DNA of 64,000 bases, taken from the NCBI GenBank assembly GCA_018971775.1, contig JAGXAB010000015.1, forward strand, positions 1-64,000. Direction: 5' to 3'. Positions 42,383 to 51,702 of this stretch are shown here, piece after piece. The notes under the pieces are model-generated. The model made no database searches, was not told the DNA's origin, and saw nothing but the letters and a program-made list of their open reading frames with translations. Position numbers and translations under genes: made by a program. How positions within the stretch are numbered: the first letter of the stretch is position 1; each line of letters starts with the position of its first letter. The DNA comes from Cyanobacteria bacterium REEB67 (GTDB taxonomy: Bacteria; Cyanobacteriota; Vampirovibrionia; Obscuribacterales; Obscuribacteraceae).

Positions 42383-43678
42383 ATGAATCTGCACAGTCTT
42401 CAGCACCGCCTCCCGAATAATCGCCGGACCAAAATAATTTCTTCGCTGATTTCTCTCTGGCTGATTGGCGGGGCGGTATCGCTTATGCTCACCTCCTGCG
42501 CCGAAGCGCCAAAAGCAATGGTCATGCCACCGGCAGCGGTGCAAATTGCCCGTGTTTCGGTCGAGCCTTTCAAAGAAAAATCCAATTATGTAGGTACACT
42601 CAAGTCTAGGAAGTCGGTCACCCTGCTGCCAAATATCGAAGGGCACGTCACTGAGATCAGGGCCACCTCCGGGCAGTTCGTACCGGCCGGGGCGACAATC
42701 ATGCGCATCGACTCGCGCATGCAAACCGCTCAAACGGATGCCTACGGCGCCGCCGCCGACTCGGTAAAATCGGACCTGGCCACAGCCAGAGCCACTCTCT
42801 CATCGATGCAAAGCACCTTAAAAAGCCGCCAGGCCAACCTCGAATATACAAAAATGCAGCATGCTCGCTACCAGCAATTGAGCCTGGAAGGCGCAGTATC
42901 GCAGTCCGAGGCTGACAACTGGAAAAACAGCTATACAGCCGCTCAGGCCGATAAGGAAGTGACTCAGCAGCAAATAGAAGCGCAAAAGATGACCGTTCAA
43001 AAAATGGAACGCAATCACCAACAGGCCGTGGCAAATTTTCGCGCCCAGAAAGATCAACTGAGCTACTACGAAATCACCGCCCCCTTCGCCGGTGTCGTCG
43101 GCGATATCCCTGTCAAAGTAGGGGATCATGTCACGTCCTCTACTCAGCTCACGACTCTGACCGAAAATCATCCCCTCGAAGTCTACATCTCGCTACCGGC
43201 TGAAAAGGCAGTCGACGTGCGCCCCGGCATGCACATCGCCCTGACCTCGACCGATGGCAGGCAATACGGAGACAGCACCGTCACCTTCATTTCACCAACA
43301 GTCGATGCCAACAGCCAGACAGTTTTGATTAAGAGTCTTTTTCAAAACAGCAAAAGCGAACTGCGCGCCGATCAGACGATCACAGCCCAGGTGGTCTGGC
43401 ATGTCCATGACGGCATCAGCATCCCGACCAAGGCCGTCACACAAGCAGCTGGTAAATACTTTGTCTTCGTCGCCCAGGAAACGCCCGCCAAAAAGCTGGT
43501 GGCAAAGCAAGCCGAGATTGAAGTCTATGAAATCGACGGCGATAAATATCAGGTGAAGAGTGGCCTCAAGCCGGGCGATCGTATCGTCACGACCGGCATC
43601 CAACGTCTCGGCGACGGTGCTCCGATCGAGCAAAAATCGGATCTGGCCGGCAAGCCAGAGGCAGCCAACAGCCACTAA
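42383..43678 (+). CDS. RND efflux membrane fusion lipoprotein (AcrA-like)
   Basis: 431 residues. Leader and lipobox LTSC with Cys39 mark a lipoprotein. Lipoyl halves (SNYVGTLKSRKSVTLLPNIEGHV and ITAPFAGVVGDIPVKVGDHV) flank a coiled coil (about 110-215). The beta-barrel and membrane-proximal parts follow, including PTKAVTQAAGKYFVFV. It forms the periplasmic adaptor to the RND pump encoded next (45-base gap). An outer-membrane factor is absent here; the OMF of the ABC exporter may be shared. Confidence 0.93.
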   Translation: MNLHSLQHRLPNNRRTKIISSLISLWLIGGAVSLMLTSCAEAPKAMVMPPAAVQIARVSVEPFKEKSNYVGTLKSRKSVTLLPNIEGHVTEIRATSGQFVPAGATIMRIDSRMQTAQTDAYGAAADSVKSDLATARATLSSMQSTLKSRQANLEYTKMQHARYQQLSLEGAVSQSEADNWKNSYTAAQADKEVTQQQIEAQKMTVQKMERNHQQAVANFRAQKDQLSYYEITAPFAGVVGDIPVKVGDHVTSSTQLTTLTENHPLEVYISLPAEKAVDVRPGMHIALTSTDGRQYGDSTVTFISPTVDANSQTVLIKSLFQNSKSELRADQTITAQVVWHVHDGISIPTKAVTQAAGKYFVFVAQETPAKKLVAKQAEIEVYEIDGDKYQVKSGLKPGDRIVTTGIQRLGDGAPIEQKSDLAGKPEAANSH

Positions 43679-43723
43679 AGCCAATTTCCAGATCAAAATC
43701 CAATACCAGGAAACGAGCCGCCT

Positions 43724-46700
43724 ATGTTTGTCAATTTCTTTATCAGCCGCCCGATCTTCGCCTCAGTCTGCTCTCTAATGATCGTCATCGCCGGTATCGT
43801 CTCCATCCCCAACCTCTCGATCGCTCAATATCCGGCGATTGTGCCGCCCCAGGTCAAAATCTCCTCGACCTATACAGGCGCCAGCGCCGCCGCCGTCGAA
43901 TCGAGCGTCACCAACATCCTCGAACAGCAAATCAACGGCGTCAAAGGGATGAAATACATCACTTCGACGAGCGGCAACGATGGTGTGAGCACGATCAACG
44001 CCACCTTTGATCTGGAGCGCGATATAGACGCCGCCGCGGTCGACGTGCAAAACAGGGTCGGCTCGGTGCAGGGCCGTCTGCCCGATGAAGTAAAAAAAAC
44101 CGGCGTCACGGTCGACAAAGTCTCGACGACAATTATCTTTGCCTCAGCTCTCACCTCGGACCGTCATGATGCCCTTTATTTAAGCAACTACGCCGACCTC
44201 TATTTCAAGGACGCCCTCAAGCGCGTGCGCGGAGTAGGAGACGTCACCATCTTTGGCGAGCGCAAATATTCGATGCGAGTCTGGCTCGATCCGACCAAGC
44301 TGAACAACCGCAAGATAACGACAGCCGACGTCACCAATGCCCTGGCCGACCAGAACATCCAGGTGGCGAGCGGCTCGATTGGCAAGGCGCCTTATCCGAC
44401 CGGACAATCTTTTGAAATCAATACCCGCGTCGTCGGTCGCCTCAAAACCGCCGATGAATTTGCCAATGTAATCATCAAAAACGCACCGAACGGCGCCGTC
44501 ATTAAAATCAAGGATGTCGGCCGCGTCGAGCTCGGCGCCGAAAACTACGGGACTTTCTTGCGCTATAAGGGGCTGAATGCCGTCGGCATCGCCATCTATC
44601 AACTCCCCGGTGCAAACGCCCTCGATGTCGCCCGTGATTGTAAAGCCGAGCTGAAAAAACTAACGCGCAATTTGCCCCCGGGCATGAAATGCGAAATCGC
44701 CTTCGACACCACGCTTGCCGTCGACGAATCCATTCACGAAGTAGTGAAGACTCTAGCGGAAGCGATTTTGCTTGTCGTCGCCGTCATCTTCCTCTTCCTG
44801 CAGAGCTGGCGCACCACACTCATTCCGGCTATCACCATCCCCGTTTCATTGATCGGCACTTTTGCGGCGATGAAAGTGATGGACTTTTCAATCAATACGC
44901 TCACCCTCTTCGGTATCACTCTCGCCACCGGTCTCGTCGTCGACGACGCCATCGTCGTCATCGAAAACATCGCCCGCCTGATCGAAGAGAAAGGCCTGAA
45001 CGCCGTCGAAGCGGCGCGCGAAGGTATGAAGGAAGTGACCAGCGCCGTCATCGCCACCACCCTTGTGCTGGCAGCGGTATTCGTGCCGGTCGCCTTTTTC
45101 CCCGGCACTACCGGTCAGCTCTACAGACAATTTGCTCTCACTCTCGCCATATCGGTAGCGATTTCGGCCTTCAACGCCCTGACGCTTACACCGGCGCTGG
45201 CGGCCCTTTTGCTCAAACAAGAGCACGCCTCCGATAACTGGATCTTCAATAGAATCAACTGGTTCCTGGACGGCATCCGTTCGATCTTCGACTGCATCCT
45301 GCACGTCCTGCTCAAGTTCAAACCAGCCGTAGTGATCGCCTTTGTCGCGTCGCTCGCCCTGACAGCCTTCCTTTACTTGAAACTGCCGACCGGCTTCCTG
45401 CCCGATGAAGACGTCGGCTATTTCATGATCATCGTCCAGTGCCCCGAGGGCGTCTCCCTCGATTACACAAGCAAAGTCGTCGCCAAAGTCGAAAACATTG
45501 TCAGCAAAGTGCCCGAATTGCAGGGTGTCTTTGCCGTTGGCGGCTTCGGCTTCAATGGCAACAGCTCGAGCAGCGCCATCGTCTTTTGCACACTCAAACC
45601 GTGGGATGCGCGCAAGAAAGACAATCAATCGGCCAACGCTCTGATCAATAGTTTGCGCGGGCCGCTAATGGGCATCGAAGAAGCCTTCTGCATCCCCTTC
45701 AACCCGCCCCCGATTCAGGGTCTGGGCAATTTCGGCGGCTTCGCCTTCGAGTTGGAAAATACCCAGCGCACCTCCCTCGAAGAATTCTCGGCAGCCACCG
45801 ACGTTTTCCTGGCCGAAGCACGCAAGAGTCCACTACTGACAGGCATCCAGACGACATTCCGAATAAACTCGCCGCAGCTCGTGATCAATGTCGATCGCGA
45901 CAAGGCCGAATCAATAGGCGTCAAAATCGGCGATATTTTCAACACATTGCAGGTCTTCATCGGCTCGCTCTATGTCAACGATTTCGACTATCTGGACCGC
46001 GCCTACCGCGTCTATGTCCAGGCCGATTCGCAATTTCGCAGCAATCCACGCGACATCAATCAACTCTATGTGCGCACCCTGGCCGGCAATATGGTGCCGA
46101 TGAACAATCTGGTCAGCATGAAAAACACGACATCGCCGCCGATTATCTCGCACTACAATCTCTTCAAGTCGATTGAAGTGAACGGTGCGCCCTCGCCGGG
46201 GATAAGCTCCGGTCAGGCAATCACCGAGATGGAAGCGATTGCGGCGCGCGTACTGCCCAAGGGCATGAGCTTCGAATGGACCGGCATCTCGCTCGAAGAA
46301 ATCCAGTCGGGCAACCTCGCCCTGCTCATCTTCGCCCTCGGCCTACTCTTCGTCTTTCTCGTGCTGGCCGCTCAGTACGAGAGCCTGCTTGATCCGCTGA
46401 TCATCCTTTTTGCCGTGCCTCTGGCCATTCTCGGAGCGCTCGGAGCGCAGATGCTGCGTGGCTTGCAAAACGATGTCTTCTGTCAGATCGGTCTTGTCAT
46501 GTTGATCGGACTGGCCAGCAAAAACTCGATTTTAATCGTCGAATTTGCCAACCAGCTCCACAATAAAGGTCTCTCCTATCAAAAAGCCGTAGTAGACGCG
46601 GCTCTGATTCGCCTGCGCCCGATTTTAATGACCTCCCTCGCCTTTATCTTCGGCATCCTGCCCCTGGCCATGGCCGAGGGCGCAGGCGCCAACAGCAGGC

Positions 46701-46909
46701 ACTCCCTGGGCACCACCGTCCTCGGTGGCATGATCGTCTCCACTATTCTCAGCCTCTATGTCGTGCCGGTGCTCTATCTGGTTTTTAACGGCATCAAGAG
46801 CAAGCTGACAAAAAAGAAAGACGCGATCGCATTACCGGAGCTTGAGGGCGGCGAAAAAAGCGGCGGCGGCACTGAAGATCATCAGGGCGAAAGGGCTTTG
46901 CGCTCGTAA
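43724..46909 (+). CDS. RND multidrug efflux pump (HAE1/AcrB-like)
   Basis: 1061 residues, full family length. Landmarks: FVNFFISRPIFASVCSLMIVIAG at the start, the helix 4 proton-relay GLVVDDAIVVIENI (two Asp), the helix 10 lysine in GLASKNSILIVEFANQL, and the pore/porter segments such as PIPGLGNFGGFAFEL-like IQGLGNFGGFAFELENTQ and FEWTGISLEEIQSG. Twelve membrane helices and two large periplasmic loops are clear. It exports lipophilic compounds by proton antiport. It follows the fusion protein; the end overlaps the convergent VOC gene by 28 bases. Confidence 0.95.
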   Translation: MFVNFFISRPIFASVCSLMIVIAGIVSIPNLSIAQYPAIVPPQVKISSTYTGASAAAVESSVTNILEQQINGVKGMKYITSTSGNDGVSTINATFDLERDIDAAAVDVQNRVGSVQGRLPDEVKKTGVTVDKVSTTIIFASALTSDRHDALYLSNYADLYFKDALKRVRGVGDVTIFGERKYSMRVWLDPTKLNNRKITTADVTNALADQNIQVASGSIGKAPYPTGQSFEINTRVVGRLKTADEFANVIIKNAPNGAVIKIKDVGRVELGAENYGTFLRYKGLNAVGIAIYQLPGANALDVARDCKAELKKLTRNLPPGMKCEIAFDTTLAVDESIHEVVKTLAEAILLVVAVIFLFLQSWRTTLIPAITIPVSLIGTFAAMKVMDFSINTLTLFGITLATGLVVDDAIVVIENIARLIEEKGLNAVEAAREGMKEVTSAVIATTLVLAAVFVPVAFFPGTTGQLYRQFALTLAISVAISAFNALTLTPALAALLLKQEHASDNWIFNRINWFLDGIRSIFDCILHVLLKFKPAVVIAFVASLALTAFLYLKLPTGFLPDEDVGYFMIIVQCPEGVSLDYTSKVVAKVENIVSKVPELQGVFAVGGFGFNGNSSSSAIVFCTLKPWDARKKDNQSANALINSLRGPLMGIEEAFCIPFNPPPIQGLGNFGGFAFELENTQRTSLEEFSAATDVFLAEARKSPLLTGIQTTFRINSPQLVINVDRDKAESIGVKIGDIFNTLQVFIGSLYVNDFDYLDRAYRVYVQADSQFRSNPRDINQLYVRTLAGNMVPMNNLVSMKNTTSPPIISHYNLFKSIEVNGAPSPGISSGQAITEMEAIAARVLPKGMSFEWTGISLEEIQSGNLALLIFALGLLFVFLVLAAQYESLLDPLIILFAVPLAILGALGAQMLRGLQNDVFCQIGLVMLIGLASKNSILIVEFANQLHNKGLSYQKAVVDAALIRLRPILMTSLAFIFGILPLAMAEGAGANSRHSLGTTVLGGMIVSTILSLYVVPVLYLVFNGIKSKLTKKKDAIALPELEGGEKSGGGTEDHQGERALRS

Positions 46910-47286
46910 ATTTCGAGCGGCAGCATATCCGGATCGCGAAAAAAGGTGAAGCGCTTGTTGGTATATTCGTCGACGCGAATGTCTTCGGCCTCCACCCCGG
47001 CGGCGCGCAGGGCGGCCAGTACGGCGGCCACATCCTCTACTTCGAAGGCGAGATGACGCAAGCCGCAGGCTTCCGGTCCGCTCAAGCGCTCCGGAGTGGC
47101 CGGGAAAGAAAATAGTTCAATCTGGCTGTGCGAGCCGACTTGCAGGTCGAGTTTGTAAGATTTTCGCTCGGCCCGGTAGACCTCCTGAAGGATTTTAAAA
47201 CCGAGAGTCTCGGTGTAGAAGCGCCTGGAGCGCTGATAATCGGAACAGATGATGGCCACATGATGTATTTTACAATTGCTGAGCAC
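46882..47286 (-). CDS. Glyoxalase/VOC-superfamily protein (YaeR-like)
   Basis: 134 residues with two beta-alpha-beta-beta-beta modules. Likely metal ligands are the His in KIHHVAI (residues 8-9), the Glu in SHSQIELFSF, the His in GLRHLAFEV and the Glu in PLEIYER. Landmarks SRRFYTETLGFKI and DPDMLPLEIYE are those of YaeR-type glyoxalase-related proteins. Its C-terminal coding region overlaps the RND stop, which is convergent. Substrate unknown. Confidence 0.9.
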   Translation of the reverse strand: MLSNCKIHHVAIICSDYQRSRRFYTETLGFKILQEVYRAERKSYKLDLQVGSHSQIELFSFPATPERLSGPEACGLRHLAFEVEDVAAVLAALRAAGVEAEDIRVDEYTNKRFTFFRDPDMLPLEIYERKALSP

Positions 47287-47306
47287 GGAAGCGAAAAACT
47301 CCTTTT

Positions 47307-48371
47307 TTAATGCAGAGGCGCGAAGAGCTCCTTGGGGGCGTTTTTGGGCGGATGATCATAACAGATGTTGATACCTGGGATGAGCGCGCGCAGCTTTTTC
47401 TCGTCCTCGATCAGAGGTGCAGCCACGGTCAAGGTGAGCGAGTAGAGTGGCAGCCCCTTGAGTACAAAGATACCTTTGAGTGTCACGGCAGTGCGCCGCA
47501 CATCGAGGGCAATCAGCTTTTTGCAGACACGCAAGGCAGGCATGCCACGATCACTGATTCCCTTATTGTCGGTCATCTGGATCTGGTTAATCTCGGGAAA
47601 AGCGGCCAGGCAGCCAAGGTCGCCATCGCTGATAGCGGCGGCACTGAGGTGCAAAAACGTCAGATGCGGAGCGTGCAGTTTGGCCAGATCGGCAAAAGCG
47701 CGATGGTCGAGCGTATTGAAACCGATGTCGAGGAATTGCAATTTGTTGAGCTTGCGCAGGCAGTCGAGAGTCAGCCCATGAAGCATCGTGTGAGAGATAT
47801 CGAGATAACCCAGATTGCCCAGGGCGGCCAGGTTTACCAGACCTTTATCGGAAAGGTCGGTCCCGTGAAAATCAGCGTATTTCAAGCCTGTCAGATGTTT
47901 CATGTGTGCAATCTGCTCATCGCCCATGGTAGTGCGATCGAGGACGATAGCGGCCAGCGCGTCCGCCGGCAAAGCGTCGAGACACTGGCTGCGATCGGTC
48001 AATGTATCGGCGGCAATTAGCATAATCGGCTTACCGACCGGCACTCTCACAAGGCCTCGAGCCTCGCCGAGCGGCCGTCCGCCCAAGTGCCTGTTGGTCA
48101 GCGAAAAATTATCATCAAGAAGGACGAGGCGCCCGACACTGACATCGGCAGGGAAGGTCAGCAGTCGGCCCGGCCCATTTGATTTGAGCGATGCTGCCGC
48201 ATGATTGCCGGCCCGGTCTACAGGTGTCCGGGTCGCGGCAGCTTTGTCGGGCGCAGCCGGAGACGGCCCTGTGCCTGACCAGAGAGCACCCAGGCAAGAG
48301 CAGAGAGCGCCACCATATACAATGGCAGACCAGGGACTTCTGCGCCGGCAACGCGGGGAGCTTTTGTTCAT
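47307..48371 (-). CDS. Exported leucine-rich-repeat protein
   Basis: 354 residues. A basic start and hydrophobic helix (WSAIVYGGALCSCLGALW) suggest export. About 130-350 are short LRR units (LTGLKYADFHGTDLSDKGLVNLAALGNLGYLDISHTML; LNKLQFLDIGFNTLDHRAFADLAKLHAPHLTFLHLS). They resemble the LRR half of the kinase at 18730-20757. The site AGAGAG directly touches the ATG, so the true start could be a bit downstream. Divergent from the spermidine-synthase-like gene. Confidence 0.82.
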   Translation of the reverse strand: MNKSSPRCRRRSPWSAIVYGGALCSCLGALWSGTGPSPAAPDKAAATRTPVDRAGNHAAASLKSNGPGRLLTFPADVSVGRLVLLDDNFSLTNRHLGGRPLGEARGLVRVPVGKPIMLIAADTLTDRSQCLDALPADALAAIVLDRTTMGDEQIAHMKHLTGLKYADFHGTDLSDKGLVNLAALGNLGYLDISHTMLHGLTLDCLRKLNKLQFLDIGFNTLDHRAFADLAKLHAPHLTFLHLSAAAISDGDLGCLAAFPEINQIQMTDNKGISDRGMPALRVCKKLIALDVRRTAVTLKGIFVLKGLPLYSLTLTVAAPLIEDEKKLRALIPGINICYDHPPKNAPKELFAPLH

Positions 48372-48517
48372 CTCTCTAGGATAACCTCCCCGATGTCAAA
48401 ATCGGCGGGCTGATAACATTGTTGCTAATCATCGACAAGTCCGGACGAAACGGGAGGATAGTCCTCTTGCTGGGCATTAAGATTGTACCGTTGTTGGTTA
48501 GTTCCCAGAAGGTAGTC

Positions 48518-50737
48518 ATGAACGAAAAGTCAGTGGACAAAAAGTTAGTCATTGAGCTTTTCGTCATTAGCGCCGCATCCCTGTATTTCGAACTGGCCAT
48601 GATCCGCTGGCTTTCCTCCGAGATACGCATCTTCGCTTATTTTAAAAATATTCCCCTGATGGCCTGTTTATTTGGCCTCGGTCTGGGTATGGCCATGTCG
48701 CGCAGCAAGCGTGATCTTTTCAAATGGTTTCCGGTCGGCCTCTGCATATTGATTGCGATCATCTGCGTGGCTGGTCATACGATCGGCAACCCTTACTTCG
48801 ACCTTACCCACGTCACTTTCATCAATCCGCTGGAAAATTATCTGATCGGCAATTTCGGCGATGGCAAAACTCACACCGAGATAGTCTACCGCGTCATCTT
48901 TTTCATGAAAGGACTGACGGTCCTGGTCGGTGTCTTTTATCTAATCGTCTGGACATTCAGCGGCCTCGGTCAGAAGATCGGCCAGCTCTTCGAAAAATTC
49001 GATTCGCTAAAAGCCTACAGTATCAATGTCTTCGCCAGTCTCGCCGGCATCTTGTTATTTACAATCGTCTCTTACTGCAGCCTGACGCCACCAGTCTGGT
49101 TGCTTATCGGCATTTTGCCGATGTTCGCCTTCTATCGCAAGCCTCGGCAGATAGGCGCCCTGGTCGGCGCCCTGGTCATCGCCTTCGCGCTCAATATGCC
49201 GAACGTCCGCTGGTCGCCCTACTACCGTATCAGCGTCACCGATGCCATGCTCGACGCCGACGGCAGCTATCCGGCTTTCAAATACGGCTCCAATATCAAT
49301 GTCAATTATGACACCATAGAAGGTGCCTACGACAATCGTCCGGAAGTCCTGGCCAAGCTCTCTCCGAAACAAAAAGCGAAGACAGCCGACTATTACGACA
49401 CCCCCTATATCGCCCTCGGAGACAAGCCGCGCAGCGTACTGGTCTTAGCAGCCGGTACGGGCAATGACGTAGCCGCCGCCCTCAGACACGGCGCAGATGA
49501 TGTCGATTGCGTCGAAATCGATCCTTATATCGCCAATCTCGGCAAAGAAATCCACCCGGAAAATCCATATAACGATCCGCGCGTCCACATCATCGTCGAC
49601 GACGCCCGCGCCTATCTCAGACGCTGTCAGAAGCATTACGACCTGATCGTCTTTGCCTATCTGGACAGCCACAGCGCCTTTAGCTCGATGTCGTCGATAC
49701 GCCTGGACAATTACGTCTACACCAGAGAATGCTTCCACGACGCTTCCCGCCTGCTCAAGCCAAAAGGCGTCATGTCGGTAATCTTTTATTATCTGACCTG
49801 GTGGCAACTGGCCCGCATCTATCACTCGGTCGAGCAGGGCTACGGCGGCCAACCCCTCGGTGTTTATTCGGCGTCGGATAACGGCCCCACCTTACTCGTC
49901 GGACCCGGCGTCGATCCCGTCGCAGTCAAAGCAAGCGGGCTGAAAATGTTCGACCTGGCCGACGCCGCCAAGAGTTTCAACTTCGATATCAATGAATGGA
50001 AAGACGTCAACGCTACAACCGATGACTGGCCATACGTCTTCCTGCGCAGCCCGGGTGTCACCTGGAACTACGCCTTCGGACTCTTCTTCACTCTCATCCT
50101 CGGCTTCGGCCTGGTACGCAAGGCCTTCGGCAGCTTCACCTCCAATGTCTCCGGCCGTCTGATGTTTTTCCTCGGTGCAGCCTTCATGCTGATCGAAACG
50201 AAAAGCGTCACTCAGATGGGCCTACTCGCAGGCACCACCTGGGTAGTCAACTCCTGCGTAATCAGCGGCGTCCTGCTAATGATCCTCGCCGCCAATCTAA
50301 TTCAAATCAAATACAGATTCAAAAATCTCAATATTCTTTTCGGTCTTCTTTTCGTTTCGATCATCGCCAATTATTTCTTCGACCTGAACATTTTGAACGG
50401 CATGCCGACGATGATGAGCATCGCCACAGGCTCACTCATACTCTCATCGCCACTACTTTTTGCCGCCATGATCTTCGCCATATCGTTTAGTCGCGTCGCC
50501 GACCCGAGCAAGGCCCTGGGCATGAACCTGCTTGGCACTCTCGTCGGCGGTGCTTTCGAATATCTATCGATGATGCTCGGCGTCAAAGCGCTCAACTTAA
50601 TAGCTCTTATACTCTACGGGCTGGCTTTTCATTATGCGCGTAAACTGAATAGTATGCCGCCCGAGAGCCGCCTTGAAGCAATGGGCGAAAATGCGGAGGC
50701 CGCAGTAAAAACGGAAGGCGATGCAGGAGATGCATGA
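48518..50737 (+). CDS. Membrane-embedded spermidine-synthase-like protein
   Basis: 739 residues; ATG 48518 stands five bases after AAGG, whereas the longer frame to 48419 has no site. An N-terminal set of about six to seven helices (VISAASLYFELAMIRWLSSEI and others), a central Rossmann domain like spermidine synthase (LVLAAGTGNDVAAALRHGADDVDCVEIDPYI, and later VDDARAYLRRCQKHYDLIVFAYLD), and a C-terminal set of about six to seven helices (SGRLMFFLGAAFMLIETKSVTQMG). The fused form is found in many environmental bacteria; the aminopropyl transfer has not been shown for it. Overlaps the bicupin start by four bases. Confidence 0.85.
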   Translation: MNEKSVDKKLVIELFVISAASLYFELAMIRWLSSEIRIFAYFKNIPLMACLFGLGLGMAMSRSKRDLFKWFPVGLCILIAIICVAGHTIGNPYFDLTHVTFINPLENYLIGNFGDGKTHTEIVYRVIFFMKGLTVLVGVFYLIVWTFSGLGQKIGQLFEKFDSLKAYSINVFASLAGILLFTIVSYCSLTPPVWLLIGILPMFAFYRKPRQIGALVGALVIAFALNMPNVRWSPYYRISVTDAMLDADGSYPAFKYGSNINVNYDTIEGAYDNRPEVLAKLSPKQKAKTADYYDTPYIALGDKPRSVLVLAAGTGNDVAAALRHGADDVDCVEIDPYIANLGKEIHPENPYNDPRVHIIVDDARAYLRRCQKHYDLIVFAYLDSHSAFSSMSSIRLDNYVYTRECFHDASRLLKPKGVMSVIFYYLTWWQLARIYHSVEQGYGGQPLGVYSASDNGPTLLVGPGVDPVAVKASGLKMFDLADAAKSFNFDINEWKDVNATTDDWPYVFLRSPGVTWNYAFGLFFTLILGFGLVRKAFGSFTSNVSGRLMFFLGAAFMLIETKSVTQMGLLAGTTWVVNSCVISGVLLMILAANLIQIKYRFKNLNILFGLLFVSIIANYFFDLNILNGMPTMMSIATGSLILSSPLLFAAMIFAISFSRVADPSKALGMNLLGTLVGGAFEYLSMMLGVKALNLIALILYGLAFHYARKLNSMPPESRLEAMGENAEAAVKTEGDAGDA

Positions 50738-51696
50738 TGCAGAAAATTGCTGAAACAGCAGATTTGAAGAAGTTGACCGAAGCTGCTCTCCATTTCGAAT
50801 ACACAAAAGCCGCCGATCCGATTGGCTCAGGAGCAATAAGTCCGGTCCCTTATGCCGAATTTTCCGGGCAATTGCATCAAGAAAATGCCACAGCCCTGAT
50901 CCCGCTCGACATGAGCGAGGCGCTCGGCTGCCCTGGTCCGGCCACCAGTCCCGCTCTCTGTGCCAATTTCGTACACATTCTGCCAAACGAAAGTCTGATC
51001 ACGCATTTCAACGCCACATCTGTCCTCATCTACGTCATGCGCGGCAGCGGTATCACACAATTTGAAGGGCAGGAAATCCCCTGGCAAACAGGTGATTTTG
51101 TCGTGCTACCCGTGGGCGAAGCGGGCTGTAGGGCCACCCATCAGGCCAGAGAAGACAGTGCCTTTTATCTTGTCCACGACGAGCCTCTGCTGCGCTACCT
51201 GGGCGCAGAAGCAAAAAAGGCGCAATTTCAGCCGACCCTTTATACATCGGCGCAGTCGCTCAAAAAACTGGCCGAAGTCGAGCACGATGCCGATGCGGTC
51301 AATCGCAGTCGGGTCAGCGTCCTGCTCGCCAATAAAGACATGGATCAGACGCTCACGGTCACCCACACGCTCTGGGCCATGCTTGGCGTCTTGCCTCCGG
51401 GCACGGTGCAGTTGCCCCATCGCCATCAATCGGTGGCCCTCGACCTCATCCTCGACTGCCAGCCCGGCTGCTATTCACTGGTTGGCCCCAGACTCGACGA
51501 AAAAGGCGCCATTATCGATCCGAAAAGGGTAGATTGGAAGCCATACTCTGCCTTTGTCACGCCGCCTGGTCACTGGCACGCGCACTACAACGAATCGGGC
51601 CAGAAAGCTCACCTTATCCCGATGCAGGACGCCGGCCTGCAGACTTATTTAAGATCGCTCGATATCAAATTTGTTTTGCCGAAAAAGGTTGATTGA
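50734..51696 (+). CDS. Bicupin protein, gentisate-dioxygenase-like
   Basis: 320 residues from ATG 50734, overlapping the previous stop (ATGA). Two cupin halves: SLITHFNATSVLIYVMRGSGITQFEGQEIPWQTGDFVVLP in the first, and LPPGTVQLPHRHQSVALDLILDC with VTPPGHWHAHYNE in the second. The HRH in the second half (His-x-His) is a likely metal site; in the first half the usual His pair is reduced to HF. Family members include gentisate and salicylate 1,2-dioxygenases. Coupling to a spermidine-synthase-like gene is unusual. Confidence 0.8.
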   Translation: MMQKIAETADLKKLTEAALHFEYTKAADPIGSGAISPVPYAEFSGQLHQENATALIPLDMSEALGCPGPATSPALCANFVHILPNESLITHFNATSVLIYVMRGSGITQFEGQEIPWQTGDFVVLPVGEAGCRATHQAREDSAFYLVHDEPLLRYLGAEAKKAQFQPTLYTSAQSLKKLAEVEHDADAVNRSRVSVLLANKDMDQTLTVTHTLWAMLGVLPPGTVQLPHRHQSVALDLILDCQPGCYSLVGPRLDEKGAIIDPKRVDWKPYSAFVTPPGHWHAHYNESGQKAHLIPMQDAGLQTYLRSLDIKFVLPKKVD

Positions 51697-51702
51697 TAAT
51701 CG

